Origin: CBDDFV01 sp965227335
GTDB lineage: Bacteria; Planctomycetota; Phycisphaerae; Phycisphaerales; SM1A02
Assembly (NCBI GenBank): GCA_965227335.1
Contig: CBDDFV010000001.1
Coordinates: 1,550,001 to 1,614,000, forward strand
DNA: 64,000 nt
Reading direction: 5' to 3'
In this document: one piece after another, positions 52,300 through 61,759 of the stretch
How positions within the stretch are numbered: position 1 is the first letter of the stretch
How the letters are laid out: each line of letters starts with the position of its first letter
The notes under the pieces: model-generated
Told to the model about the DNA's origin: nothing
Database searches by the model: none
Seen by the model: only the letters and a program-made list of their open reading frames with translations
Made by a program: the position numbers and the translations under genes

Positions 52300-54105
52300 A
52301 TGAAGAATCGAAAGTTTGACCTTGTCGCGCCGGCCGCCGTGCTGATCGCGGCTGGTCTGACGACGGCGCCGGCCCTCGCGGGTGCTGGCGGCAGCAACGC
52401 GTGTGGTCCGTTCGACGTCGCCGAAGGCGAAATCTGCGGTGACGACGACAACGGCGGTTGCAACAGCGATCCGATCTCGTTCGGCGCGGGCGGCTGCAGC
52501 GTGACCATCGGCGGCGAAGCGTACGCCGGCACCGACAAGGGCGCCGGTCGCGACACCGACTGGTACGCGGTCGACGCGATCGACACGGACGGCGACGGCC
52601 AGGTCACCATCCGGTCGACGCTGAGTTCGCAGTTCCCCGGCGTCAACTTCATCATCGACGTCGGCGGCGGCGACTGCTCCGTCGTCGGCGTCATCGGTGA
52701 GATCGGCGCCGCGAACGACTGCGCCAACATCGCTCCGGCGCAGGCGTGCGTGCCTCCGGGCACCTATGTCGTCTTCGTGGCGACGGGCAACCCGGACGGC
52801 TCCGGCATCTTCGAAGGCATTCCGTGCGGCAGCGGCGACAACGAGTACACGGTGCTCATCGAGTGCCTGAACACCGGCGACGACGGCAACATCTGCCCGG
52901 AAATCCCGGCGACCTGCGGCGAAGGCGCCGGTCCGTGCGACTCGGCCAACGGCACCCCCGGTTGCGAAGACGAAGAATGCTGCACCCTCGTGTGCGAAGT
53001 CGACCCGTTCTGCTGCGACACCGAGTGGGACGACAGCTGCGCGTCGATCCAGCTCGACGTGTGCCCGCAGCCGTTTGACTGCACGTGCACGCCGGCTCCC
53101 GGCGCGCCCGACAACGACTGCCCGAGCACGCCGCAGGCGGTCTCGAACGGCGAAGAAGTCGCCTTCGACACCACCAACGCCGAGACCAACGGTCCGTTCC
53201 AGCCCGAGTGCAACTCGGCCATGAATGACATCATCATTCACAAGGACCTCTACTACCTCTACCAGGCCGTCAGCGCTGATCCGATCACCGCGACGACCTG
53301 CCTGCTCGCGCAGTTCGACACGAAGATCGCCGCGTACGACGCGGGGACCGATGCGTCGTTCGATTGCACCGAAGTCCTCACCAACGGCTTCATCGCGTGT
53401 AACGAAGACTGCGACGACCCCGACTTCTTCTCGTCGGAGCTCAACTTCGTTCCCGAAGCGGGCAACTACTACCTGATCCGCGTCGGCGGCTACCTCGGCG
53501 AAAACGGCCCCGGTACGCTGATCGTCTCGCAGGACGCCCTCGAGCCGATCGACAACGACAACTGTGCGGATCGCACGGAAGCCGTGGACGGCGCCAACGA
53601 GTACAACAACATCGGCGCCAACACTGACGGCGTCGCCCACGCGGACTGCCAGTTCGACGGTCAGACCTACCAGGACGTGTGGTTCAACTACACCGCGTCC
53701 GTCACCGGCACGCTCACCATCTCGACGTGCGGCACGGCTGACTACGACACCGACATGGCGGTCTACAGCGGCTGCGACACCGCGGACTGCCCGCCCGGTG
53801 ATGACCTGCTCATCGCCTGCAACGACGATGGCGACGGCTGCGCCGGCTTCACGTCGGAAATGGTCATCGACATCACCGCCGGTCAGTGCTACAAGATCCG
53901 CGTCGGCGGCTGGCAGGAAGGCGACGAAGGCACCGGTACGCTCAACCTGACCGCGGAAGGCACCGGCTGCCCGTGCGTCTGGGACCTCGACGGCGATTGC
54001 GACGTCGACTCCGGCGACCTCGCGGTGCTTCTCGCCGCGTGGGGCGCTCCCTACGGTTCGGCTGACCTCGCGAACCTGCTCGCTGAGTGGAACTGCGAAG
54101 GCTGA
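52300..54105 (+). CDS. Large secreted Cys-rich protein with PPC-like domains and a dockerin-like end
   Basis: The 601-residue protein has a signal peptide ending near APALAG and is rich in Asp, Asn and paired Cys. After a PPC-like N-terminal domain comes a Cys module at residues about 205-262, with CCTLVC, PFCCDTEWDDSCA and a final Cys. Two prepeptidase-C-terminal-like beta domains follow (around 275-400 and 425-560). A shortened dockerin-like end starts DLDGDCDVDSGDLAVLLAAWG near residue 565. Many Asp/Asn-rich loops suggest calcium binding. No catalytic domain is seen, so a structural or adhesive surface role is likely. It has its own promoter and a strong terminator. Confidence 0.82.
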   Translation: MKNRKFDLVAPAAVLIAAGLTTAPALAGAGGSNACGPFDVAEGEICGDDDNGGCNSDPISFGAGGCSVTIGGEAYAGTDKGAGRDTDWYAVDAIDTDGDGQVTIRSTLSSQFPGVNFIIDVGGGDCSVVGVIGEIGAANDCANIAPAQACVPPGTYVVFVATGNPDGSGIFEGIPCGSGDNEYTVLIECLNTGDDGNICPEIPATCGEGAGPCDSANGTPGCEDEECCTLVCEVDPFCCDTEWDDSCASIQLDVCPQPFDCTCTPAPGAPDNDCPSTPQAVSNGEEVAFDTTNAETNGPFQPECNSAMNDIIIHKDLYYLYQAVSADPITATTCLLAQFDTKIAAYDAGTDASFDCTEVLTNGFIACNEDCDDPDFFSSELNFVPEAGNYYLIRVGGYLGENGPGTLIVSQDALEPIDNDNCADRTEAVDGANEYNNIGANTDGVAHADCQFDGQTYQDVWFNYTASVTGTLTISTCGTADYDTDMAVYSGCDTADCPPGDDLLIACNDDGDGCAGFTSEMVIDITAGQCYKIRVGGWQEGDEGTGTLNLTAEGTGCPCVWDLDGDCDVDSGDLAVLLAAWGAPYGSADLANLLAEWNCEG

Positions 54106-54144
54106 TCCTCGGATCACCCTCGTCTGACCACCTGGTCAAATTCA

Positions 54145-54182
54145 CCCCGGCTTCCTGCATGGAAGCCGGGGTTTTCTTTTTT
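54145..54182 (+). terminator. Strong intrinsic terminator of the secreted Cys-rich protein gene
   Basis: A perfect 11-base-pair stem (CCCCGGCTTCC, arms 54145-54155 and 54161-54171, loop TGCAT) is followed by TTTTCTTTTTT at 54172-54182. It begins 39 bases after the stop. This is the best terminator in the window. Confidence 0.93.
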
Positions 54183-54241
54183 GCTGCATCGATTTCACGG
54201 CCGCGGTCCCGAAGTCGCGCACATCGGCCCGGCGTCGCCGC

Positions 54242-55204
54242 CTACTTCAGCCCCGCCAGCGACTGCTCGAGCCGATTCAGACACGCCTCGAGATGCCGCG
54301 GACTCCCCTCGGACTTGATGAAGTACGGCGCCGACGCCGCGTACAGGGCCCGCCGGATCATCGCCAGTCGCGGATAGCTCTCCCCGACCTCGAGCCCGAG
54401 AGCCTTGCGGGCGTCCGCGAGAGCGCGGAGCGGCTTCTTCGGCTTCATTCGCTCCGGCCGCGCCCACAACTGACGCTCGAGGTAGATCGCATCTTCGATC
54501 CAAGACCCCGCTCTCACCTCGGCGAAGTCGATCAGCACCACCGGCGCGTCGGGATCGGGCGACCTCGTCATCGCGTTGGCGAAATGCAGGTCCCCGTGCA
54601 CCCAGTCGTCCATCGGGCGGGTCCGCCACTCCTCGATCAGGGCGTCCGCGTGCTGGCCCAGCGTCTTCAGCGCGTTGGTCCACCGCTGACGGTGGTCCAG
54701 CTGGTTGGCCTTCACGCTCTTCATCGCGCCCGGCAGATAGTCGTCCCAGGGCTCGTGCAACGGCACCCGATCGATGGGATGCGTCGCCGCGCACGCGTGA
54801 AAACGCGCGGCGGCGTCCGCGACGCGGGGAATGATCGTGTCATCCCAGTGCCCGCCCAGCGGGCCGCAGGGCAGATGCTCGATGACGATCCAGGCGATGT
54901 CGTGTCCCCCGAGCTCGTCGCCCGAGGCGATCAGACGCGGCCCGATCGGCGACGGATCCTCGTTCGCCCGGCACGCGTCGTCCAGGCGCCGGATCCACCG
55001 CAGCTCCCGCTCGACGATGGGGAACTTGAGCACGACGTCGGTCGGTCCCGCTTCGTCGTCGGCGTACGAGGCGATCGCGGTCGCCGCTCCGCCGCGCTGC
55101 CAGTCCGTCCGAAACCATCGAATGTCGCTGAGCCGATTCGCACAGGCGTCGACGAGGACCGGCGCGAGCGAGGCGGCGAGTTGGTGGGCGTCGCCGGCGC
55201 TCAC
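54242..55204 (-). CDS. Aminoglycoside-phosphotransferase-like kinase
   Basis: The 320-residue protein has an APH/choline-kinase fold: the catalytic loop HGDLHFAN at 203-210, then VVLIDFAEVRAGSWIEDAIY with the metal-binding Asp, and an N-lobe with ATP-phosphate Lys60 (DVVLKFPIVERE). These enzymes phosphorylate small molecules such as sugars, choline, fructosamine or antibiotics. Nothing suggests drug resistance here, since the gene sits among core genes and is not associated with mobile elements. It is divergent from the HAD phosphatase gene 105 bases away. Confidence 0.85.
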   Translation of the reverse strand: MSAGDAHQLAASLAPVLVDACANRLSDIRWFRTDWQRGGAATAIASYADDEAGPTDVVLKFPIVERELRWIRRLDDACRANEDPSPIGPRLIASGDELGGHDIAWIVIEHLPCGPLGGHWDDTIIPRVADAAARFHACAATHPIDRVPLHEPWDDYLPGAMKSVKANQLDHRQRWTNALKTLGQHADALIEEWRTRPMDDWVHGDLHFANAMTRSPDPDAPVVLIDFAEVRAGSWIEDAIYLERQLWARPERMKPKKPLRALADARKALGLEVGESYPRLAMIRRALYAASAPYFIKSEGSPRHLEACLNRLEQSLAGLK

Positions 55205-55274
55205 CGGCGGGCGTACTCCGCGGGATCGTGCATACGTGCAGACTACGGCGCCGGAGGCGGGTCGACAAGCGGGC

Positions 55275-55303
55275 TTGCCGGGGCTGGGGGCGGCCGATAC
55301 TGT
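55275..55303 (+). promoter_or_regulatory. Candidate promoter for the HAD-IOR-like operon
   Basis: TTGCCG at 55275-55280 is followed after 17 bases by TACTGT at 55298-55303. The GTG at 55310 is 6 bases further on, so this would be another leaderless transcript. GATACT at 55296-55301 is an alternative -10. Confidence 0.38.
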
Positions 55304-55309
55304 CCGAAC

Positions 55310-56176
55310 GTGGCCGCGGACTATGACATGCTGGTGGTGGATCTGGACGGAACGCTCCTGCGGCGCGACGGTGCGGTCTCCGACGTCAATCGGGATGCGC
55401 TGCGATACGCCCGCGACGCCGGGCTCGATGTGGTCATCGCCACCGGGCGGTCCTTCGAGGAGGCCCGCCCGCTATTGCGGGGGGTGATCGAGGATGGACT
55501 CATCGTGACCGCCGGCGGCGCCGCGCTCATCGATCTCGCTGACGGCCGCACGGTTGAACGCGACACCTTCGAGGCGTCCGCGGTCGAGGCGGTCACGCGT
55601 CACCTGCTCGACGACGGGCACCGCGCGCTGGTGCTCAAGGACACCTGGGCGGCGGGATTCCCGTATCTGTTCGTGGGCGAGCATCCGCTGCATCCGGTCT
55701 CGGCGTGGTGGTTCGAGACCCTGGCGATCCGCGCCCGCGAAGTATCCGCCCTGCATCTCGACGACCGGCCGCATGACTCGCTCCGTGTGGGGGCGGTGGC
55801 GTCGGCGGACCGGTTCCGTCCCCTGCTCGACCGCATGCGAGATGATCTCGGTCCCGACGCGGCCATCCGTCACTGGTCGGCGGTGACAAAGGACGGGACG
55901 GGCGACGAGATCCATCTCCTCGAAGCGTTTGCTCCGCACGTGAACAAGTGGACGATGGTCGAGCGTCTGGCCCGCGAACGCGACATCCCCGCCGCCCGGG
56001 TCGCGGCGATCGGCGACGAGATCAACGATGTCGAACTGCTGGAAGCGGCGGGACTGGGCGTCGCGATGGGCAATGCGGCGGCGGCGGCCCGCGCCGTCGC
56101 CGATGTCGTCACCGACCATCACGAAGCGGACGGGGTCGCATCGGCCGTCCAGCGCATTCTGGCGGGCGACTGGTGA
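55310..56176 (+). CDS. HAD-superfamily phosphatase, Cof type
   Basis: The 288-residue protein has the four HAD motifs: DLDGT at residues 11-15, IATGRSFEEA, a Lys in the HVNKWTMVERLA segment, and GDEINDVELLEAAGLGVAMGNA. The Cof/YbiV type acts on sugar phosphates, nucleotide-like substrates or pyridoxal phosphate. The start is GTG at 55310, following a -10-like box by 6 bases; ATG at 55328 is the alternative. Its last codon overlaps the GTG of the IOR-like gene by GTGA, so the two proteins are made together. Confidence 0.87.
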   Translation: MAADYDMLVVDLDGTLLRRDGAVSDVNRDALRYARDAGLDVVIATGRSFEEARPLLRGVIEDGLIVTAGGAALIDLADGRTVERDTFEASAVEAVTRHLLDDGHRALVLKDTWAAGFPYLFVGEHPLHPVSAWWFETLAIRAREVSALHLDDRPHDSLRVGAVASADRFRPLLDRMRDDLGPDAAIRHWSAVTKDGTGDEIHLLEAFAPHVNKWTMVERLARERDIPAARVAAIGDEINDVELLEAAGLGVAMGNAAAAARAVADVVTDHHEADGVASAVQRILAGDW

Positions 56177-59100
56177 GCCTCGGGAGCGTCTGGTTCCGAC
56201 GCCACGAAGGTCGCGCGGCGTTGAACTCGTGGGAGGCGATCCTCAAGGGTCTGCTCGAGTCCGACACGCCCATCGATGTGGCGGCCGGGCCCCGTCTTGA
56301 TATCTTCGCGCCCCTCCTCGCGGTCGGACGCGATCCCGACCTCGCCGACCTGCTGCGCTCGCACGACCTCGAACTGCGTTCGACGCCCGACGAACGACAG
56401 GCCGCCCTCGCCGCACTGCGGACCGCCGCGGCGGGACGGGCCGGCGTCGCCCTCATCGGCGGCAACGGCGTCACTCGCGTGCTCGACGCCCTGGAGCGCT
56501 GGGGGCGGCCGTTCGCGAAGACGGGCGCCGCGGTGCTCATCTGTGAAGACGCGCCCCTGCGCGGCGGGGAGCGCCCGCGCGACCGCTTCGCCCGACTCGG
56601 CGCCCCAATCCTCGAACCCGCCGACCTTGGCGAACTCCGCGACATGATCGCCCTCGCGGTCCGGTTCAGCCGCGTCGCCGGACGTCCCTCCGCCCTTGTC
56701 GTCCATCGCACGATCTGGGACGCCTCGGACACGATTGAACTGCAGCCCAACCGCGAACCCCCGCCTCACGAACGCGTGCTCCTTGATCGCGCCCGCCGGC
56801 GTCGCCCGCGTCGAGCCTCCGAATCCGGCGGTCTCCTCCGGTTCGTCCGACGACTCGAATTGAACGAGTCCCGCGCCATTCCCAACCCCGGCGAACGGGC
56901 GCCGGTCGGGTTCGTTACGGTCGGCGCGGCGGATGCGGCGTTTCGCCATGTGCTGCACGTCGCCCGACTGTCCGGTCGCGCGCCGACCCTCCGACTTCGG
57001 GTGCTCGAGCCGCTGGACGCCGCCGCGCTCGGTCGCCTGCTCACCCGCGCGGATCACATCGTGGTGCTGGAGCCGCGTCCCGGTGAAGTGCACGCGATGG
57101 TCCTGGCGGCCGCCGAGGACCTCCGTCGGGCGGGTGAGCGACCGGGACTGATCTGGGGTCCGACGCTGCCGCCGGACGGGGAGGCGCCGTCGCGCGTCAT
57201 GGCGCCGGATGACGCCGCGCATCCCTCGCGACTGCGACTGGCGATCGCGCACCTGCTCAACTGGATTCGTCCGGGGGCGTGCGCGACGCCGGCGTCGACG
57301 CCCGCCCGCGACGCGGCGTCCGGGCCGCGATTCGAGTCCGCGGGCGTCATGCGCGGCCAGGAGTTGCTGCGTCGGCAACTCGTCGACCTCGATCAGTGGC
57401 TGCACGAGGGGGCGTCGGAGGAGCTGGAGGCGTCGCTGCCGCCGTCCGCCCTGGCCCTTGACGGCGTCCGGCCCGACCCCGCTCCCGCCCGCACCGTCGA
57501 TGCGATCGTGTGGTCCCGGCTCGCCGCCCTCCGCGAGGGTCCCGGCGCCGTTCGCGCCGCATTGCGACAGGGGCGGCCGACGATCGCCCTGGTGGCGGAT
57601 CTCGGCGGCGTCGACGATCGCGGCGACGTCGAACGCGTCCTGCGGGCCGCGGCGCCCGCCGACCGCACCAAGGCGATCGATATCGTCACCCTTCAGTTCA
57701 GTGATCGCGTCGCCCTCCGCGAGCGGCTGCGTCAGGCGGCGACGGCGGACATGGTCACCGTGATCGTGGTTCGGGACGACGACCCGCCTCGATTCGACGA
57801 CGCGGCGGCGGACCGCGAGGCCGAGGAAATCGACCGGCTCGGCTACCAGCCTTCGGAGCGGCTGATTCGGCGCGCTGACGCGGCGTGCGCGATCGATGCG
57901 CCGGCCGATGTCGCCGCCGGCGCCCCAATCGGACAGGAGACGCGCCTCGAATCCTCCTGGCATGTCGACCGGCTGCCGCGCCGGATGCGCGGCCGCGTGC
58001 AACTCCGGGCGCGTCCGCTGCTCGAGCAGATCGAAGTGCGGCGCACGCGTCCTCCCCGGACGCGGGAGTGGGAGTCGGTGATCGGGTCCCTGTCCGCCCC
58101 GCAGCCCGTCGCCGGTCGACAGGCGGAATGGCGGTGCCACCTCGCCGGACTGCGCGGCGGCGCCCCGGGAGCGCTCGCGCTGGTGCTGCAGGAAGCGGGA
58201 CGGGAAATGGGCTATCACGTCCGCCTCCATCGAGACGCGCGACGCATCGGGCCGCGCCGCTGGGCGGGGGCGGAACTCATCTTCACCCGGCCCCGGCCCG
58301 ACGAGCCGCCCTCGCCGCTCGTCGGCCAGTGCCCGTGGGGCGAAGCGGATCTCCTGCTCGCCCTGTCGCCCCGGGCCGCGCAGTACGCCTGTCAGGTGCG
58401 CGGCGTGGCGTCGAGGTCGCGCACCTCGCTCATCTTCGACGACTCCGATCGCGTCGCCCGCACGCCCGAGGAGTCGGAGGGCGGCCTGCCCGTCGATGTC
58501 GCGGCGCTGACCCGTGAGGACCAGCGTCTCGCGGCGCCGTTCGGCGAAGCGTGCCTGGCGCAGTTCTCCACAGTGCGGCTGGCCGATTTCGCCGCCCTCG
58601 GCGCCGCGTTCCAGCGGGGGTTCATTCCGACCGGCATCGATGCGCTGGAGCGTGGGCTGGAGCGGATCGAGTCGGCGGGGACGGCGCGGGCGCTGGAGGC
58701 GTTTCGTTTCGGGCGCGGCCTGGCCGACCGGACGACCGCGGCGCTGCTGGCGCCAAAGTCGGTCGATGCGGGCGGCGTCAGGCGTGACCTTCGTCGGGCG
58801 ACGCTGGCGGTGCGATGGCGTCGTCCGCGGATGCGGCGTTTTCTGGCGCGAACGATGGAGCGGATGCCCGGCCTGACCGAGACGGACTCGGGCCGTCACG
58901 CCGCGCGGGAGCTGGTGTCGATGCTCTGGCGGGCGGTGCAGTGGGGGGGGTTCGACCTGGCGGAGTCGCTGGCGGACCAGGTGGTGCATCTGTACGACGC
59001 GGACCGCGGCGATCGCAGCCGTGCGCTCGTGCGTCACGCGATCCTGCCGCTCGCGGAGTCGCATCTGATCCGCGACTTCCCGTACGTCGCCCGGATGGCG

Positions 59101-59541
59101 ATGAGCTTCGAATCGCAACGCCGACTGCGGGCGCGGTTCCATCTCAAACCCGGTCCGGGCGATGAGATCGAGCGCCGATTCCTGACGCGATTCGAGGCGT
59201 ACGCGTTCGGTCGACGCGTCCGTTTCGACCTGCGTTCGAGCAGTTGGCTGATGTGGCTCGGCGCGGCCGGCGCGGTGTGGCCCAATCGCTGGCGCGGGAC
59301 GAAGAACGAGCGCGGCGTGCGGACGTACGTGAGGGACGTGGTGCAGCGCGCCATCGAGGGCGCCGCCGCGGATTATGACCGTTGGGAAGGCGTCATGCGT
59401 CGCCTGCACGCGGAGGCCGAGGCCACGCGATTTCGCGGGGCGACCCCGATGGAACTGCGTCTGCTGATCGAGCCGTGGACGGCGGTGGAGGCCAACGAAT
59501 CCGAGGACGCGACTACGGCGAATGCGCCCGAAGGCGATTAG
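56173..59541 (+). CDS. Fused indolepyruvate:ferredoxin oxidoreductase-like protein, degenerate
   Basis: This 1122-residue protein resembles the long fused 2-oxoacid (indolepyruvate) ferredoxin oxidoreductases. Residues about 15-185 follow the IorA pyrimidine-like domain (LNSWEAILKGLLES, then VLICEDAPLRGGERPRDRFA and LGAPILEPADLGELRDMI). Residues about 255-350 follow the next domain (VGFVTVGAADAAFRHVL, ADHIVVLEPRPGEVHAMV). A TPP-like region near 470-535 has ADLGGVDDRGD where GDG or GDS is expected. A gamma-like domain at 645-760 has GLRGGAPGALALVLQEAGRE and GEADLLLALSPRAAQ. The last 240 residues resemble the helical C-terminal domain. No ferredoxin-type cysteine cluster is visible, so it may not be a working oxidoreductase. 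Confidence 0.7.
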   Translation: MSLGSVWFRRHEGRAALNSWEAILKGLLESDTPIDVAAGPRLDIFAPLLAVGRDPDLADLLRSHDLELRSTPDERQAALAALRTAAAGRAGVALIGGNGVTRVLDALERWGRPFAKTGAAVLICEDAPLRGGERPRDRFARLGAPILEPADLGELRDMIALAVRFSRVAGRPSALVVHRTIWDASDTIELQPNREPPPHERVLLDRARRRRPRRASESGGLLRFVRRLELNESRAIPNPGERAPVGFVTVGAADAAFRHVLHVARLSGRAPTLRLRVLEPLDAAALGRLLTRADHIVVLEPRPGEVHAMVLAAAEDLRRAGERPGLIWGPTLPPDGEAPSRVMAPDDAAHPSRLRLAIAHLLNWIRPGACATPASTPARDAASGPRFESAGVMRGQELLRRQLVDLDQWLHEGASEELEASLPPSALALDGVRPDPAPARTVDAIVWSRLAALREGPGAVRAALRQGRPTIALVADLGGVDDRGDVERVLRAAAPADRTKAIDIVTLQFSDRVALRERLRQAATADMVTVIVVRDDDPPRFDDAAADREAEEIDRLGYQPSERLIRRADAACAIDAPADVAAGAPIGQETRLESSWHVDRLPRRMRGRVQLRARPLLEQIEVRRTRPPRTREWESVIGSLSAPQPVAGRQAEWRCHLAGLRGGAPGALALVLQEAGREMGYHVRLHRDARRIGPRRWAGAELIFTRPRPDEPPSPLVGQCPWGEADLLLALSPRAAQYACQVRGVASRSRTSLIFDDSDRVARTPEESEGGLPVDVAALTREDQRLAAPFGEACLAQFSTVRLADFAALGAAFQRGFIPTGIDALERGLERIESAGTARALEAFRFGRGLADRTTAALLAPKSVDAGGVRRDLRRATLAVRWRRPRMRRFLARTMERMPGLTETDSGRHAARELVSMLWRAVQWGGFDLAESLADQVVHLYDADRGDRSRALVRHAILPLAESHLIRDFPYVARMAMSFESQRRLRARFHLKPGPGDEIERRFLTRFEAYAFGRRVRFDLRSSSWLMWLGAAGAVWPNRWRGTKNERGVRTYVRDVVQRAIEGAAADYDRWEGVMRRLHAEAEATRFRGATPMELRLLIEPWTAVEANESEDATTANAPEGD

Positions 59542-60632
59542 CGGGCGCCGGACGCATGCTCATGCCGCAGCTGTCCGCACGCGGCGGCGATGTCCCGTCC
59601 GCGGCTGGCGCGGATGTGCGTGTTCACGCCGCGCTCGCGGAGGATCTTCTGAAACTCGAGCACATCGTCGGTTTCCGGGCGCTGGAACGGCAGCGGCGAG
59701 ACCTCGTTGTAGCGGATGAGGTTGATATTGGCGCGGAGCCGTTTCGCGACCGCCGCGAGTTCGCGGGCGTGCTCCGGCTGGTCGTTCACGCCGTGGAGGA
59801 GGATGTACTCGAGGGTGATTTCGCGTCCGGTCTTCTGGAAGTATTCATCGCACGCATCGAGCAGCTCCGCGATGGTCGTGTACTCCGACCACGGGATGAG
59901 ATCGCGTCGAATGGCGTCGTTTGGGGCGTGGAGGCTCAGGGCGAGCGTGACGGGAACGTCGAAGTCGACGAGGCGGCGGATCGCCTGCGGCAGTCCCACG
60001 GTCGACACCGTGATGCGTCGCGCGCCGATCCCGAGTCCCCAGTCCGCATTCATGATCCGGATCGCCCGGGTGACGGCGCCGTAGTTGGCGAGCGGTTCGC
60101 CCATGCCCATGAAGACGATATTGGTGATGCGACCGACGTCGGGCAGGCGGCCGAGGCGGTGGGCCTGCTCGACGATCTGCCCCGCCTGCAGATTGCCGTC
60201 GAGTCCGCCGAGACCTGACGCACAGAAGGCGCACCCGACCGGACATCCGACCTGGCTCGAGACGCACGCGGTGCGTCGTTGCTCGGTGGGGATCATGACG
60301 GTCTCGGTCTGTCGTTCCGGCGGCGCGTCGGGCAGCAGCGAGACATCGCCGCTCGTCGCTTTCGGATCGCGCCAGCCCAGCAGCAGTTTCTGCGTGCCGT
60401 CCGTCGCGAGCTGGTGGGCGAGGACGTCGCTGTCGTCGAAGATGAAACGCTCGGCGAGCCATTCGCGATTGCGTTTGGAGATGTTCGTCATCGCGTCGGG
60501 CTCGATCGTCTGCTGCGCGTACACCCATTGCAGGACCTGCCGCGCGAGGAACGCGGGCTGGCCGGCGTCGACGACGCGGTCGGACAGTTCATCGAGCGTG
60601 AGACCGAAGATGCGTTCGCGGGCGTCGGTCAC
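59538..60632 (-). CDS. rlmN: Dual-specificity RNA methyltransferase RlmN (paralog 2, full length)
   Basis: RlmN makes 2-methyladenosine at 23S rRNA A2503 and tRNA position 37. The 364-residue protein has a complete N-terminal helical domain (LTLDELSDRVVDAGQPAFLARQVLQWVY), radical SAM cysteines C130, C134 and C137, accessory Cys123, MGMGEPLANY, the LSLHAPNDAIRRDLIP segment, and the C-terminal catalytic Cys in IAAACGQLRHE. The start is the GTG at 60632, overlapping the ispH stop by 4 bases. Its TAA stop overlaps the TAG of the convergent IOR-like gene. Confidence 0.94.
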   Translation of the reverse strand: MTDARERIFGLTLDELSDRVVDAGQPAFLARQVLQWVYAQQTIEPDAMTNISKRNREWLAERFIFDDSDVLAHQLATDGTQKLLLGWRDPKATSGDVSLLPDAPPERQTETVMIPTEQRRTACVSSQVGCPVGCAFCASGLGGLDGNLQAGQIVEQAHRLGRLPDVGRITNIVFMGMGEPLANYGAVTRAIRIMNADWGLGIGARRITVSTVGLPQAIRRLVDFDVPVTLALSLHAPNDAIRRDLIPWSEYTTIAELLDACDEYFQKTGREITLEYILLHGVNDQPEHARELAAVAKRLRANINLIRYNEVSPLPFQRPETDDVLEFQKILRERGVNTHIRASRGRDIAAACGQLRHEHASGAR

Positions 60633-61690
60633 GCGTCGCTCGCCTTCACGGTGAGTTGCGTCGCGGCGAACGGCGCGTTGTGGTCGTTCATCCACGCTTC
60701 GAGCAGTCGGGCCCCGTCCTGACGGAGGATCCGCCGGTCCGCCGGATCGACGCCGCGCTCCCGCATGAACTGCTTCAGGGTCCCGGGGAGTCCGAACTCC
60801 ACGTCCTCCTGCGAGACGTCCACCTGCTCGACATCGCCGCCGTAGGTCCGGAAGAGGTGGAGCACGAGATCGCGGACGAGATCTTCCGGCGCGCTCGCGC
60901 CGGCGGTGACGAGCACCGCGTCGACGCCGTCGAACCAGGCGGGATCGAGCTCCCACTTGTCGTCGAGCAGCCGCGCCGGCGTGCCGGCGGACTCGGCGAT
61001 TTCCGTCAGCCGGACGGAGTTCGAGCTGTTGCGCGAACCGACGACGAGGACGAGATCCGCCCGTTTCGCCAGAGCGCGGACGGCTTCCTGTCGGTTCGTG
61101 GTTGCGTAGCAGATGTCGTCGGACGGCGGCGCCTGGATCTCGGGGAAGCGTTCGCGAAGAGCGCGGATGATCACCGCCGCGTCGTCGAGGCTGAGCGTCG
61201 TCTGCGTGAGGTAGACGAGTTTCTTCGGATCCGTCACGCGGAGGGCGGCCGCGTCGGCGGGCGATTCGACGATCTGGATGGCGTCGGGGGCCTCGCCGTA
61301 CGTGCCGATGACCTCCTGGTGATTCTCATGCCCGATCAGCGCGATCTGGTAGCCCTTCCGGGCGTAGCGGATCGCCTCGGCGTGCACCTTGGTGACGAGC
61401 GGACACGTGGCGTCGACGACGCGATGGTCCCGCGCCGCCGCCTGCGCCCGCACCTGCGGACTCACGCCGTGAGCCGAGAAGACGACAATCGCGCCGCGAG
61501 GCGCCTCGTCGACGTCGTCGATGAACGTCACGCCGCGATCGCGGAACCGCTCCACCACGTGCCGGTTATGGACGATCTCGTGGTAGACGTACACCGGGTC
61601 GTCGCAGATGTCGAGCAGCTGATCGACAACGTCGATCGCCATGTAGACGCCGGCGCAGAAGCCGCGGGGATTGGCGAGCAGGATCTTCAT
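60629..61690 (-). CDS. ispH: 4-Hydroxy-3-methylbut-2-enyl diphosphate reductase
   Basis: IspH is the last enzyme of the MEP pathway, reducing HMBPP to IPP and DMAPP with a 4Fe-4S cluster. The 353-residue protein has the three cluster cysteines C12 (PRGFCAGV), C96 (DATCPLVTKVH) and C194 (DDICYATTNRQEAV). HEIVHNRHVV, SAHGVSP and SRNSSNSVRL are also conserved. The C-terminus carries about 40 residues beyond the core. It shares a GTGA overlap with rlmN, so the two are co-translated. It is divergent from the prenyl-synthase-like gene. Confidence 0.97.
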   Translation of the reverse strand: MKILLANPRGFCAGVYMAIDVVDQLLDICDDPVYVYHEIVHNRHVVERFRDRGVTFIDDVDEAPRGAIVVFSAHGVSPQVRAQAAARDHRVVDATCPLVTKVHAEAIRYARKGYQIALIGHENHQEVIGTYGEAPDAIQIVESPADAAALRVTDPKKLVYLTQTTLSLDDAAVIIRALRERFPEIQAPPSDDICYATTNRQEAVRALAKRADLVLVVGSRNSSNSVRLTEIAESAGTPARLLDDKWELDPAWFDGVDAVLVTAGASAPEDLVRDLVLHLFRTYGGDVEQVDVSQEDVEFGLPGTLKQFMRERGVDPADRRILRQDGARLLEAWMNDHNAPFAATQLTVKASDA

Positions 61691-61759
61691 CGGTCGTCAT
61701 TCATGCTTCGTCGGGAGGCCGCCGGTCCGCCGCCCATGGCGGTCCGGAACCCGCAAGGA

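Noticed and set aside
54242..55204. Antibiotic resistance gene (aminoglycoside phosphotransferase)
   Set aside because: Only the general APH/kinase fold is shared. There is no mobile context and no similarity to known resistance subtypes that I can recognise.
56119..59409. Minus-strand open frame of 1096 codons opposite the IOR-like gene
   Set aside because: The composition is that of an antisense shadow, and the plus-strand protein shows clear family sequence.
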